Positions 25,594 to 34,040 of a DNA stretch of 64,000 bases are shown piece after piece. The position numbers were made by a program, and so were the translations under genes. The notes under the pieces are model-generated. The model made no database searches, was not told the origin of the DNA, and worked only from the letters and a program-made list of their open reading frames with translations. Origin of the DNA: a bacterium (GTDB lineage: Bacteria; Sysuimicrobiota; Sysuimicrobiia; Sysuimicrobiales; Segetimicrobiaceae); NCBI GenBank assembly GCA_035307765.1, contig DATGHU010000031.1, positions 11,573 through 75,572 on the forward strand. The letters are read 5' to 3'. Position 1 is the stretch's first letter. The number at the start of each line of letters is the position of its first letter.

Positions 25594-26455
25594 GGCCGCG
25601 CGGGACCGGTCGTTCAGCCACCCGCTCGAGGTCATCGGGCGGCTGGGGCGAAATCGGATTGCCCTCGCCGGCCTCGTGATCCTCGTCGTCATGCTGGGGG
25701 CCTCCGCCCTTGCGGGTGTGATCCTTCCCTACGGCCCCGACACCGCGGACCTGACGGCGACGTTGCACCCCCCCACCTGGGCCCATCCCTTCGGCACCGA
25801 CCAGCTGGGGCGGGACATCATGACCCGGGTCGTCTACGGGGGACGGATCTCGCTGGTGATCGGGGTTCTCGCCGTCGCGCTGAGCGCGGCGATCGGCGTG
25901 CCGCTGGGCATCCTCTCGGGGTTTTACGCCGGCGCGATCGACACCGTGATCCAGCGGATCGTCGATGTGATGCTGGCGTTTCCGGGGTTCCTGCTCGCCT
26001 TGACGTTGATCAGCGTGCTGGGGGTCGGGCTGATCAACGTGGTCATCAGCGTCGGCATCGCCTCGGTGCCGATCTACGTCCGGCTGGTCCGCGGGGTGGC
26101 GCTGACCATCCGCGAGATGACGTACGTGGAGTCGGCGAGGGCGCTCGGCCAGCGCGACCGCCTGATCATGTTCCGCCACGTGCTCCCGAACGCCGCCCCT
26201 CCGATCGTGGTGCAGTCCTCGTTGCAGCTGGGGGCCGCGATCCTCACCGCCGCCGGGCTCGGCTTTCTCGGGCTGGGGGTCAAGCCGCCCACCCCAGAGT
26301 GGGGTACGATGCTGGGCGAGGCGCAGACCTATCTGCTCTCATCGTGGTTCATCGCCCCCTTCCCCGGGCTGGCGATCTTCCTCGCGGTGATGGCCTTCAA
26401 TCTGCTCGGCGACGGGCTGCGCGACGCGCTCGATCCGCGGATGAAGGTGCTCTGA
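25559..26455 (+). CDS. Second dipeptide ABC transporter permease, DppC type
   Basis: A 298-residue permease starting 35 bases inside the preceding gene. It contains the DppC-specific 'HPFGTDQLGRDIMTRVVYGGRISL' segment after TM1 and the EAA-loop 'VESARALGQRDRLIMFRHVLPNAAPPIVV'. The C terminus 'LLGDGLRDALDPRMKVL' is the classic DppC/GsiD ending. With the preceding protein it forms a second peptide or nickel-type channel in the same locus. Confidence 0.92.
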   Translation: MATSIPASSTARAARDRSFSHPLEVIGRLGRNRIALAGLVILVVMLGASALAGVILPYGPDTADLTATLHPPTWAHPFGTDQLGRDIMTRVVYGGRISLVIGVLAVALSAAIGVPLGILSGFYAGAIDTVIQRIVDVMLAFPGFLLALTLISVLGVGLINVVISVGIASVPIYVRLVRGVALTIREMTYVESARALGQRDRLIMFRHVLPNAAPPIVVQSSLQLGAAILTAAGLGFLGLGVKPPTPEWGTMLGEAQTYLLSSWFIAPFPGLAIFLAVMAFNLLGDGLRDALDPRMKVL

Positions 26456-26483
26456 TCTCCGCACGGTGGTCGTCGGGCGGAGA
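26456..26483. terminator. Hairpin between convergent permease and acetyltransferase genes
   Basis: TCTCCGC (26456-26462) pairs exactly with GCGGAGA (26477-26483) across a 14-base loop, right between two convergent stop codons. No T-run is present. Position suggests a bidirectional transcription-ending hairpin. Confidence 0.35.
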
Positions 26484-26487
26484 CCGC

Positions 26488-27081
26488 CTACCCGCCGCGG
26501 CCGCCCAGCGATCCTTCCAGGCGGGACTTGGCGCGCGGCCACTCCTCGCGCAGGATGCTGAAGTACACCGAGTCCCGCAGGTGCCCATCGGGCATGATCC
26601 GATGGTGCCGCAGGACGCCCTCGCGCACGCCGCCGATTCGTTCGATCGCCTGTTGGGAGCGGACGTTGCGGAGATCGGTCTTCAGTTGGACCCGGATCGC
26701 CTCGAGGGTTTCGAAGCAGTGCTGGAGCAGCAGGTATTTGCACTCGGTGTTGATGGACGTGCGCCACACGTCCGGCGATAACCACGTCCATCCGATTTCG
26801 ATCCCTCGGTGCGCCGGCGTGATCTCCAAGAAGCGGGTGCTGCCGACGACCCGGGCCGCCGGCCGATCGACGATCACGAAGGGCAGTTCGCTCCCACCCT
26901 CACGGGCGTGCAGCGCCTCGCGCACCAGCCGGCGCATGTCGTCGATCGTCCGGATCCGCATCGGCATGTAAGTCCAGATCTCATCGCTCCGCCCGGCGTC
27001 GAAGAGCGGCTCCGCGTGCGCAGGCTCCATGGGGATGAGCGTGACCCGGGTTCCGGTCAGGGTGACGGGGTGGACGTCCAA
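26488..27081 (-). CDS. GNAT family N-acetyltransferase
   Basis: A ~197-residue acyltransferase of the RimJ/RimL-like GNAT branch, transferring an acetyl group from CoA to an amine or protein N terminus. Typical elements are 'LTGTRVTLIPMEPAHAEPLF' at the start, 'GSTRFLEITPAHRGIEIGWTWLSPDVWRTSINTE' and 'TDLRNVRSQQAIERIGGVREGVLRHH', the helix binding CoA in this branch. The frame is open to 27222, but a TTG at 27081 preceded by GAGGGAAACCGTC fits the conserved N terminus best. Target unknown. Confidence 0.85.
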   Translation of the reverse strand: MDVHPVTLTGTRVTLIPMEPAHAEPLFDAGRSDEIWTYMPMRIRTIDDMRRLVREALHAREGGSELPFVIVDRPAARVVGSTRFLEITPAHRGIEIGWTWLSPDVWRTSINTECKYLLLQHCFETLEAIRVQLKTDLRNVRSQQAIERIGGVREGVLRHHRIMPDGHLRDSVYFSILREEWPRAKSRLEGSLGGRGG

Positions 27082-27264
27082 GACGGTTTCCCTCGCTTCG
27101 GGGTTCGCCGATGCCGGTGATACTCTTCTGCGTCCGTCTCCTTCCGCCCCCTCCTCGGGAGATCGGCCGCGCCGCGGCGCATTGACACGCCGATGTCCCG
27201 CGTGCCAATATGGGACCGGCAATCGAACAGAGGTTCGGTATCAAGAGAATCCAGAGGGCTCCTG

Positions 27265-28473
27265 ATGCCTTCGCCTGAACGCCTCATCGTTCACGTGGAC
27301 ATGGACGCGTTCTATGCCTCGATCGAGGTGCGGGACAACCCGCACTATCGGGGCCTCCCCGTGGTGGTGGGCGGGGCCCCGGGCGGGCGCGGGGTCGTTG
27401 CCGCCGCCTCCTACGAAGCCCGCCGGTACGGGATTAAATCGGCCATGCCGTCGCGCGAGGCGTTTGCGCGCTGCCCGCAGGCCCTGTTCCTTTCCATGGA
27501 TATGGCCAAGTACCGAGCGGTTTCCGACCAGCTCTTCGAAATTCTCGACACCTTCACCCCCCGGGTCGAACGGATGTCGATCGATGAGGCGTTCCTTGAT
27601 CTGACAGGATGTCCGGCGCTGCGTGAGGGCGAGGCGGACCCCCGCGGCGCGCCCCTGGCGACCGCGCGGACGATCAAAGCCCGGATCGGCGAGGCGCTGC
27701 GCCTCCCCGTCTCCGTCGGCGCGGCGCCCAATAAATTTCTGGCCAAGCTAGCCGCCGAACTCGCCAAGCCCGACGGCGCTCGGGCGATTCGGGCGGAGGA
27801 GGCGGAGGGGGTGCTCGCGCCGTTGCCGGTCACCGTGCTGTTGGGCGTTGGCGCGCAGACCCGTCAGCGGCTGGGGGCCATCGGGATTCACACCGTCGGC
27901 GACCTCCAACGAACCCCCACCTCGGTTCTGCGCGCGTCCATCGGGGTGTCGGCCGAATACCTGGCTCAGCTGAGCCGCGGGGTCGATGACCGCCGGGTCG
28001 AGGTCTCGCGGGAGACCAAGTCCGTGGGGCGGGAGACCACCTTCGAGGAGGACACCGCCAGCCGAGAGGTGCTCGATCGCACCCTCGGGATGCTCGCGGA
28101 GGACGTGGGGCGGGCCCTCCGCGGCGAGGGGCTCGGGGGGCGAACCGTCACGCTGAAGGTGCGCTACGACAACTTCCGCACGCTGACGCGGAACCTGACG
28201 CTGCCGGCGCAGACCCAGTCCGGCGCGGTGGTGTATCGCGCCGCCGTGGGCCTGCTCGACCGCCTGGGGCCGCTTCCCCGGGCGGTGCGGCTCATCGGGG
28301 TCACCGTGTCCTCGTTGGCCCGGGCCGACCTCGCGCAGGTATCGCTGTTCGGCGAGGACGACCACCAGGCGCAGATCGACGAGGTCGTGGACGCGATCAA
28401 CGAGCGGTTCGGCGAGGGAACCGTGCGTCAGGCGAGGGCGTTCGACGCCGAGGACGAGGGGCCCGCGGGGTAG
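27265..28473 (+). CDS. dinB: DNA polymerase IV
   Basis: A 402-residue Y-family translesion polymerase. The catalytic DMDAFYASIE (about residues 12-21) and 'MSIDEAFLDLTG' carry the three carboxylates. 'VSVGAAPNKFLAKLAAELAKPDG' and a C-terminal little-finger domain with 'SVGRETTFEED' complete the DinB architecture. ATG 27265 with an upstream AGAGGG is preferred over the longer frame. It copies past damaged bases at the cost of fidelity. No LexA-like operator is evident upstream. Confidence 0.95.
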   Translation: MPSPERLIVHVDMDAFYASIEVRDNPHYRGLPVVVGGAPGGRGVVAAASYEARRYGIKSAMPSREAFARCPQALFLSMDMAKYRAVSDQLFEILDTFTPRVERMSIDEAFLDLTGCPALREGEADPRGAPLATARTIKARIGEALRLPVSVGAAPNKFLAKLAAELAKPDGARAIRAEEAEGVLAPLPVTVLLGVGAQTRQRLGAIGIHTVGDLQRTPTSVLRASIGVSAEYLAQLSRGVDDRRVEVSRETKSVGRETTFEEDTASREVLDRTLGMLAEDVGRALRGEGLGGRTVTLKVRYDNFRTLTRNLTLPAQTQSGAVVYRAAVGLLDRLGPLPRAVRLIGVTVSSLARADLAQVSLFGEDDHQAQIDEVVDAINERFGEGTVRQARAFDAEDEGPAG

Positions 28474-28496
28474 CGCCGGCGGCCGACGAGACGGTA

Positions 28497-28513
28497 GGGA
28501 GGGGTGACCTCCC
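28497..28513. terminator. Hairpin between convergent dinB and hpt
   Basis: GGGAGG (28497-28502), a 5-base loop, then CCTCCC (28508-28513) forms a perfect 6-base stem midway between the convergent stop codons of dinB and hpt. There is no T-run. A bidirectional terminator or barrier is plausible. Confidence 0.35.
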
Positions 28514-28516
28514 CCG

Positions 28517-29074
28517 CTAGTCGCTCGCCTGGAGGGCCGATTCCTTCAAGACGCCGATGAACGGGAGATGACGGTATCGCTCCCGGTAGTCCAGGCCGTA
28601 CCCCACGAGGAAGCGATCCGGGACCTCGAAACCGCGATACGCGATCGGCAGCTCCTCGAGGATACGCCGGCGCGGCCGGTCCAGCAGCGTGCAGATCTGC
28701 AGACTCGCCGGCGACCGTGCCTGCAGGAGGCGCAGCAGGTAGCCGGCGGTGAGGCCCGTGTCGATGATGTCCTCGACGAGCACGACGTGGCGGCCGGTGA
28801 TCTCAACGTCGAGGTCCTTGATCAGCCGCACGACCCCGCTCTGGGCCGGCGCGCTCCCGTAGCTTGTGACCGCCATGAAGTCCACCTCGATCGGGATCTC
28901 GATGGCGCGGCTGAGGTCCGTGAGGAAGTAGACCGCGCCTTTCAGAACCGAGATCAGGAGGGGAGGGTGGGGGGCGTAGTCCCGGGAGATATCGCGAGCG
29001 AGTTCAACGACCCGGGCGGCGATCTGCTCCCTGGTGAAGAGGGTCTCTTCGATGTCCTGTGCGGTACCCGTCAC
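28517..29074 (-). CDS. hpt: Hypoxanthine phosphoribosyltransferase
   Basis: A 185-residue purine-salvage enzyme that makes IMP/GMP from hypoxanthine/guanine and PRPP in the cytoplasm. The PRPP-binding motif is 'HVVLVEDIIDTGLTAGYLL', with 'LISVLKGAVYFLTDLSRAI' near the N terminus and 'RFLVGYGLDYRERYRHLPFIGVL' at the C terminus, all standard for Hpt. It overlaps the upstream nuclease-like gene by four bases (ATGA), an unusual partner. In many bacteria hpt sits with tilS/ftsH; neither is here. Confidence 0.95.
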   Translation of the reverse strand: MTGTAQDIEETLFTREQIAARVVELARDISRDYAPHPPLLISVLKGAVYFLTDLSRAIEIPIEVDFMAVTSYGSAPAQSGVVRLIKDLDVEITGRHVVLVEDIIDTGLTAGYLLRLLQARSPASLQICTLLDRPRRRILEELPIAYRGFEVPDRFLVGYGLDYRERYRHLPFIGVLKESALQASD

Positions 29075-29433
29075 CCCGCGGCGGCCGTGGAGCGGAGTCC
29101 GTACTTGAGCAGGAGCTGCCGGTAGTCCTTATTGTAGAAGATCTTCAGGTGAACATGGGGGTACAACTCGCGCAGCCGACGGATCTTGCGGTTCTTTTTG
29201 GTCACCAGGCTCTGCTTGAGCGTGGTCAGCTCAATGTAGAGGTCGTGGTCGGGAAGGTAGAAGTCCGGGTTGAAGCTCTCGATCACGCGGCCGCGGGCGT
29301 CCCAGGCGAGGGGGAAGCTTTGGGGTTCGTATCGCCAACGGATCCCGTAAAAATCGAGGATCTTCGCGAACTCCGCTTCGCTCGCGTGAGCGAAGCGCAC
29401 GCCGTCAGCCGCGCTGCTCTTGGAGGACTTCAC
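29071..29433 (-). CDS. Putative PD-(D/E)XK nuclease-like protein
   Basis: A ~120-residue basic protein of unknown function. The core 'RYEPQSFPLAWDARGRVIESFNPDFYLPDHDLYIELT' matches the PD-(D/E)XK fold: an N-terminal helix Glu, an Asp in 'NPDFYLP' and Glu in 'YIELT'. The final catalytic Lys of ExK is Thr here, although a Lys follows three residues later. The C terminus 'LKIFYNKDYRQLLLKYGL' is common in Vsr/DUF559-like proteins. GTG 29433 is proposed; the frame stays open to 29613. Translationally coupled to hpt. Confidence 0.7.
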   Translation of the reverse strand: MKSSKSSAADGVRFAHASEAEFAKILDFYGIRWRYEPQSFPLAWDARGRVIESFNPDFYLPDHDLYIELTTLKQSLVTKKNRKIRRLRELYPHVHLKIFYNKDYRQLLLKYGLRSTAAAG

Positions 29434-29660
29434 CGATACAGCCAGTTCCTCTCGCCTCGCCGCACTGAACCCACCGTCCGCGCCTAGTATAGCCGCGGAC
29501 GCAGAAATAATCAAGAAACGGGACGGGATCCCCCTCGCTTCATCGCGGAAACGCAGGTGGGACGGGGCATCGCCGCGTGTGAGGGACGCGGTCGCCCGTC
29601 CCAAGGAAAGCATCGCCAGGGCGCCGAACGCATGCTACTATTACGGGAGGAGCTCGTGTG

Positions 29661-30836
29661 ATGACAACCCCGAATGCGGGATCCCAGGTGGATCCGCAGG
29701 CCTCAGATCAGGAGCTTGAGCGTCTCCTCCAACAGCTCAAGAGCGCCGATGTCACGCTGCGCAGCGACGCGGCCCACGCGCTCGGGAAACTGGCGGATGA
29801 GCGTTCGGCGACTGCTCTCGCCGAGGCGCTACGCGATTCGGACGAGTACGTCCGGAAAAGCGCGGTGATGGCGTTGCGCCGGATTGGCGGCCCGAAGGCG
29901 ATGGAGGCCATGCGCATCGCGCTCGCCGATCGATCCGAGCAGGTGTGCCTGCAGGCGGTCAAGGGGCTGGGGGAGCTTCGGGACGCCGGCGCCGTCGAGT
30001 TGCTGATCAAGGTGCTCGCCAGACGGGAGCGCTCGCTGGTCGCCGCGTCCACCGAGGCGCTGTCGCGCATCGGCCCCGAAGCGGTGCCGCACCTGATGGA
30101 GGCCTTCAAAGACCGCTACCTCCGCCGGCGGATCGGTCCGCAGATTTGGCGCATTTTGGCGGAGATGGGACCGCGAGTGATCGACCCCCTGATCGACGCG
30201 CTCGCCGACGACAACTACTACGTCCGGCTGACGGCGCTGACCATCTTGGGGAGGATCGGCGACAAGCGGGTCGCCGAGCCGATTCTTCGGGTGTTCCTGA
30301 GTGACCCCCGGCTGCAGGAGACCGTCGTGGGGACGATCGGCCGGCTGGAGGATCGCGGAGCCCTGGTGCTGCCCCCCGGCGACCGCGAGGTGGTGCTGCC
30401 CGTCGAGGTGGTCCAAGCCTTCGCCCAGGAAGATCGGGAGTCGGTCATCGCCGTGTTGACCACCGCGATGGAGAACCCCAGCGTGAAGGTTCGTCGGTTC
30501 TCGCTGCGGGTCTTGTATGGTCTCCTCGAGGACGCTACCTTTGAGCACCTTCTGCGGTACCTGGCGGACGACGATCCCGACGTCAAGCGGCTGGTCATTC
30601 GCCTCCTGAGCAAACTGCGAGACAAGCGCGTGATCGACCCATTGATCGACCTCCTCCTGAAGGACGGCGCGCAGGTCGAGGAGGCGATTTGGGAGGCGCT
30701 GAAGGTGCTGACCAACCTGCACGAATACGAAGAACTGCGAAAGCGCGTGGCCCACGAGAAGGCCGGTACGCGTCCTGTGGTCAAGACCTATAAGAAGAAG
30801 GACGTGTCCCCGGACTGGTGGCGCGATCAAGACTGA
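29661..30836 (+). CDS. HEAT-repeat protein
   Basis: A 391-residue protein made almost wholly of about ten HEAT/PBS-lyase-type helical repeats with the recurrent pattern D-x-x-V-R-x-x-A-x-x-A-L-x-x-I/L-G (for example 'DEYVRKSAVMALRRIG', 'NYYVRLTALTILGRIG', 'SVKVRRFSLRVLYGLL'). The C terminus is a short lysine-rich tail 'KTYKKKDVSPDWW'. There is no signal peptide, catalytic motif or membrane segment. Such proteins serve as protein-interaction scaffolds. A GTG directly precedes the ATG, and GGGAGG lies upstream. It is divergent from the nuclease-like/hpt unit. Confidence 0.88.
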   Translation: MTTPNAGSQVDPQASDQELERLLQQLKSADVTLRSDAAHALGKLADERSATALAEALRDSDEYVRKSAVMALRRIGGPKAMEAMRIALADRSEQVCLQAVKGLGELRDAGAVELLIKVLARRERSLVAASTEALSRIGPEAVPHLMEAFKDRYLRRRIGPQIWRILAEMGPRVIDPLIDALADDNYYVRLTALTILGRIGDKRVAEPILRVFLSDPRLQETVVGTIGRLEDRGALVLPPGDREVVLPVEVVQAFAQEDRESVIAVLTTAMENPSVKVRRFSLRVLYGLLEDATFEHLLRYLADDDPDVKRLVIRLLSKLRDKRVIDPLIDLLLKDGAQVEEAIWEALKVLTNLHEYEELRKRVAHEKAGTRPVVKTYKKKDVSPDWWRDQD

Positions 30837-30897
30837 GATCGCCCCGGGCGGACGGACCGCGGCGTTGCCGCCCGGCCCTCCGTCCTCCACGGTCCGC

Positions 30898-31470
30898 ATG
30901 AGCGCAACGCCCCCCCGCAGCGAGTACGTTGTCGCGGGCGCCACGATTCGGATCCTCGCCGGCGATATCACCACGCTCGCCTGCGACGCGATCGTGAACG
31001 CGGCGAACGACCGGCTGTGGATGGGCGGCGGTGTCGCCGGCGCAATCAAGCGGCGCGGGGGTGTGGAGATCGAGCAGGAGGCGGTCCGCCAGGGGCCCGT
31101 GTCCATCGGCGAGGCCGTGGCCTCCGGGGCGGGGCGGCTGCCGGCGCGTTACGTGATCCACGCGGTGACGATGGGCCAGGATCTCGTCACGAGCGGGCGG
31201 GGGATTCGTGCCGCAACCCGGAGCGCCCTTCGGTTGGCCGAACAGCTGAGTCTGCAGTCCGTGGCCCTGCCCGCGCTCGGCACCGGCGTGGGAGGGTTTC
31301 CGTTCGACCGGGCGGCGGCGGCGATGCTGGACGAGATCGTCGCGCATCTCTCGGCAGGCAGCCGGCTGCTGGAGGTGGTGCTCGTTCTGTACGATCCCCA
31401 CGCGCATACCGCATTTGTCCAGACCTTGGATCGGCTGGCCCGCGGCGGCGGGACGACGCGGCCCGCCTGA
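30898..31470 (+). CDS. Macro domain protein (ADP-ribose metabolite hydrolase/binder)
   Basis: A ~190-residue single macro domain. Key features are 'LAGDITTLACDAIVNAANDRLWMGGGVAGAIKRRGG' (Asp and Asn of the ADP-ribose pocket and the GGGVA loop) and 'LPALGTGVGGFPFD' (diphosphate loop). Such enzymes deacetylate O-acetyl-ADP-ribose or remove ADP-ribose from proteins. The stop shares a base with the start of surE (TGATG), so the two are coupled; both act on nucleotide phosphates. Confidence 0.9.
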   Translation: MSATPPRSEYVVAGATIRILAGDITTLACDAIVNAANDRLWMGGGVAGAIKRRGGVEIEQEAVRQGPVSIGEAVASGAGRLPARYVIHAVTMGQDLVTSGRGIRAATRSALRLAEQLSLQSVALPALGTGVGGFPFDRAAAAMLDEIVAHLSAGSRLLEVVLVLYDPHAHTAFVQTLDRLARGGGTTRPA

Positions 31471-32240
31471 TGCGCGTGCTTCTGACCAACGACGACGGCC
31501 TCCACTCGCCGGGACTGCTCGCGCTCGCCCGGGCGATGCCCGCGGCGGCGGACACCTTCGTGGTCGCCCCCGAGCACGAACGCAGCGCGGCGAGCCACGC
31601 GATCACCCTCCACAAGCCCCTGCGCGCCGTGCGGACCGTGTTCGGCGAGACCGGGCTGGCGGCGTGGGCGACGAATGGGACCCCGGCGGACTGCGTCGTG
31701 TTGGCGGTGCTCGACCTGCTCGGCGCCCCCCCCGATGTCGTTGTCTCGGGGATCAATGCGGGCGCCAACCTGGGCATGGATCTCATCTACTCCGGGACGG
31801 TCTCGGGGGCCGTGGAGGCGACGCTGTTCGGGATCGCCGCCATCGCCGTCTCCGTCGCCTCGTTTAAGGAGATCCACTGGGAGCCGGCGGCGGCGTACGC
31901 CGCGCACCTGGCCCAAGAGGTCGCGCGGAGGGGGCTGCCCCGGGACACCTTTTTGAACGTCAACGTCCCCAACCTCCCCGCCGATCAGATCCGAGGCGTC
32001 GAGATCACCCGGCAGAGTTCGCGGCGATACGTGAGTCGGCTGGAGAAGCGAGCGGATCCACGCGGCCGCGACTACTACTGGCTGACCGGAACCGCGGAGG
32101 CGGGGACCAACGAGCCCGGGACCGACGCCTGGGCGGTGGCGGAAGGGCGGATTTCGGTGACCCCGCTGCGGTTGGACATGACCCACGAGGAAATGCGCCC
32201 GATGTTCCGGCCGTGGAATCTCAAGGGGCCATTTCCGTGA
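31470..32240 (+). CDS. surE: 5'/3'-nucleotidase SurE
   Basis: A 256-residue metal-dependent nucleotidase. The N-terminal 'MRVLLTNDDGLHSPGLLAL' gives the Asp-Asp metal site, 'VVAPEHERSAASHAIT' the phosphate-binding Ser, 'TNGTPADCV' and 'VVSGINAGANLGMDLIYSGTVSGAVE' the Asn ligand. All SurE motifs are intact and the length is normal. It dephosphorylates nucleoside monophosphates and short polyphosphate. The ATG overlaps the macro-domain stop, and its own stop overlaps the ftsE GTG. Confidence 0.95.
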   Translation: MRVLLTNDDGLHSPGLLALARAMPAAADTFVVAPEHERSAASHAITLHKPLRAVRTVFGETGLAAWATNGTPADCVVLAVLDLLGAPPDVVVSGINAGANLGMDLIYSGTVSGAVEATLFGIAAIAVSVASFKEIHWEPAAAYAAHLAQEVARRGLPRDTFLNVNVPNLPADQIRGVEITRQSSRRYVSRLEKRADPRGRDYYWLTGTAEAGTNEPGTDAWAVAEGRISVTPLRLDMTHEEMRPMFRPWNLKGPFP

Positions 32241-32983
32241 TCCGCGGGCACCGCGACGGTTCCGCGAACGGCGTCGCCGCCCCGCCGCCGGTGCCGATGG
32301 TGGAATTTGTCGCGGTCAGCAAGGTGTACCCGACCGGGGTGAGGGCCCTCCACGACATCACGCTCAGCATCGGGGTCGAAGAGTTCGTGTTCATCGTCGG
32401 CCCGACCGGGACGGGGAAATCGACCCTCATGAAGATGATCTATCGGGAGGAACTGCCGTCGACCGGTCGGGTTGTCGTGGCCGGCCGCGACGTGACGCGA
32501 ATGCCGGCCCGGCAGGTGCCGTTCCTCCGCCGCAGGGTCGGGGTCGTGTTCCAGGATTTCAAGCTCCTGCCTCGGAAGACCGCCTGGGAGAACGTGGCAT
32601 TTGCGCTGGAGGTGACGGGAACCCCGTCCGCCGAGGTCGACGACCTGGTCGCCGAGGTGTTGGGGGTGGTGGGCCTCGCCGCGCGGGCGGGCGCGGTCCC
32701 CGGCGAGTTGTCGGCCGGCGAGCAGCAGCGGGTGAGCATCGCCCGCGCGCTCGTCCACCGGCCGCCGCTCCTGCTCGCCGACGAACCCACCGGCAACCTC
32801 GACCCGGACACTTCGTGGGAGATCGTCCAGCTCCTGTCCCGGATCCACCTGCGGGGAACCACGGTGATCGTCACCACCCATGACAAGACGATCGTCGACA
32901 TCCTTCGGAAACGGGTGATCGCGCTCGACGGGGGCACGGTGGTGCGGGATCAGGCGCGGGGCCTGTATGCGGGCGACCGCTAA
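32237..32983 (+). CDS. ftsE: Cell division ATP-binding protein FtsE
   Basis: A ~248-residue ABC ATPase of the FtsEX complex, which couples the divisome to peptidoglycan hydrolysis. Conserved parts are 'MVEFVAVSKVYPTGVRALHDI', Walker A GPTGTGKST, 'GVVFQDFKLLPRKTAWENVAFALEV', signature 'LSAGEQQRVSIARAL' (Ala replaces the usual first Gly) and Walker B 'LLLADEPTGNLD'. GTG 32237 overlaps the surE stop (GTGA). An internal ATG at 32297 would give a more standard N terminus, so the exact start is uncertain. Confidence 0.92.
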   Translation: MIRGHRDGSANGVAAPPPVPMVEFVAVSKVYPTGVRALHDITLSIGVEEFVFIVGPTGTGKSTLMKMIYREELPSTGRVVVAGRDVTRMPARQVPFLRRRVGVVFQDFKLLPRKTAWENVAFALEVTGTPSAEVDDLVAEVLGVVGLAARAGAVPGELSAGEQQRVSIARALVHRPPLLLADEPTGNLDPDTSWEIVQLLSRIHLRGTTVIVTTHDKTIVDILRKRVIALDGGTVVRDQARGLYAGDR

Positions 32984-33917
32984 GCCCGGGGGCCCCCCGT
33001 CGCCGCCCGTTCGCCCGAGCCCCCGCGCGACGCGTCCCGCGCGGGGCGCTTCCTATTTCCTGCGGGAGGGGATGCAGGGATTTCGCCGGAACGGGCTGAT
33101 GAGCCTTGCCGCGGCGATCATCACGATGGTCACCCTGGTGGCCCTGGGGATGGCGCTGGTGATCGCGAGTACGCTCGACCACATCGCCCGCAGCGTGGAG
33201 CGCCGGGTGGAGGTCGTGGTCTACCTGCACGACGGCCTGCATGCCCGCGCCGTGGACGACCTCCGCGCCAGACTCCTCGAGCTCCCCGGGGTGACGGGGG
33301 CGACGTACGTGTCCAAGTCGGAAGCGCTGGCGGAGTTCCAGCAGGCGTTCAAGGGGGCGGTGGACCTTCAGGGACTGCTCTCGCACAATCCGCTCCCCGC
33401 GTCCTTCGTGGCGGCGGTTGACCAGCCCGCCCGGCTCCAGGCGGTCGCTCGGGCCGCCTCCGCCTTCCCGCAGGTTGAGCGGGCCAGTTACGGCACCGAG
33501 GCGGTGGACCGGCTGCTGGGGGTGACCAGGGTGGTCCGGGTGGGGGGAGCGATCGTGGCCGGGCTGCTGGCGCTCGTGGCGATGATCATCATTGTGAGCA
33601 CGGTTCGGTTGACGGTGTTCGCGCGGCGGACGGAGATCGAGGTGATGCGGCTCGTCGGTGCGACCGCCTGGTTCATTCGCTGGCCGCTGGTGGTCGAGGG
33701 AGCGTTGACGGGTGCGGTGGGAGCGTTCGCGGCGGTGCTGTTGGTCGCGGGCATGTACGCCTGGCTGGTGGTGGGCGCGGGGGCGTCGCTGCCGTTTCTC
33801 CCGCTCCCGTCGGCCGTGCAGGTTGCCCTTACCCTCACCTGGAAACTCTTGCTCTGGGGCGTGTTCATCGGGACGGGCGGCAGCCTGCTCGCCGTTCGGC
33901 GGTACCTCTCCTTGTAG
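32967..33917 (+). CDS. ftsX: Cell division permease-like protein FtsX
   Basis: A 316-residue membrane protein with one N-terminal helix, an extracytoplasmic domain and three C-terminal helices, the FtsX topology. 'FLREGMQGFRRNGLMSLAAAIITMVTLVALG' is the conserved first-helix region, 'VYLHDG..ARAVDDLRARLLELPGV' begins the extracellular domain, and 'VRLTVFARRTEIEVMRLVGATAWFIRWPLVVEG' precedes the last helices. It overlaps ftsE by 17 bases. With FtsE it would control a cell-wall hydrolase. Confidence 0.93.
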   Translation: MRATAKPGGPPSPPVRPSPRATRPARGASYFLREGMQGFRRNGLMSLAAAIITMVTLVALGMALVIASTLDHIARSVERRVEVVVYLHDGLHARAVDDLRARLLELPGVTGATYVSKSEALAEFQQAFKGAVDLQGLLSHNPLPASFVAAVDQPARLQAVARAASAFPQVERASYGTEAVDRLLGVTRVVRVGGAIVAGLLALVAMIIIVSTVRLTVFARRTEIEVMRLVGATAWFIRWPLVVEGALTGAVGAFAAVLLVAGMYAWLVVGAGASLPFLPLPSAVQVALTLTWKLLLWGVFIGTGGSLLAVRRYLSL

Positions 33918-34040
33918 ATCAGCGGGGGATGTCTCCGCGCCGGACCGAGCAGGTCCTCCGACGCGCCGGGGGCGGGATGCCCCTACGGCGGCACCGCGAC
34001 GCGCGCGCGTCGCATGCGAAACGCTCCACGGGAGGTTGCA

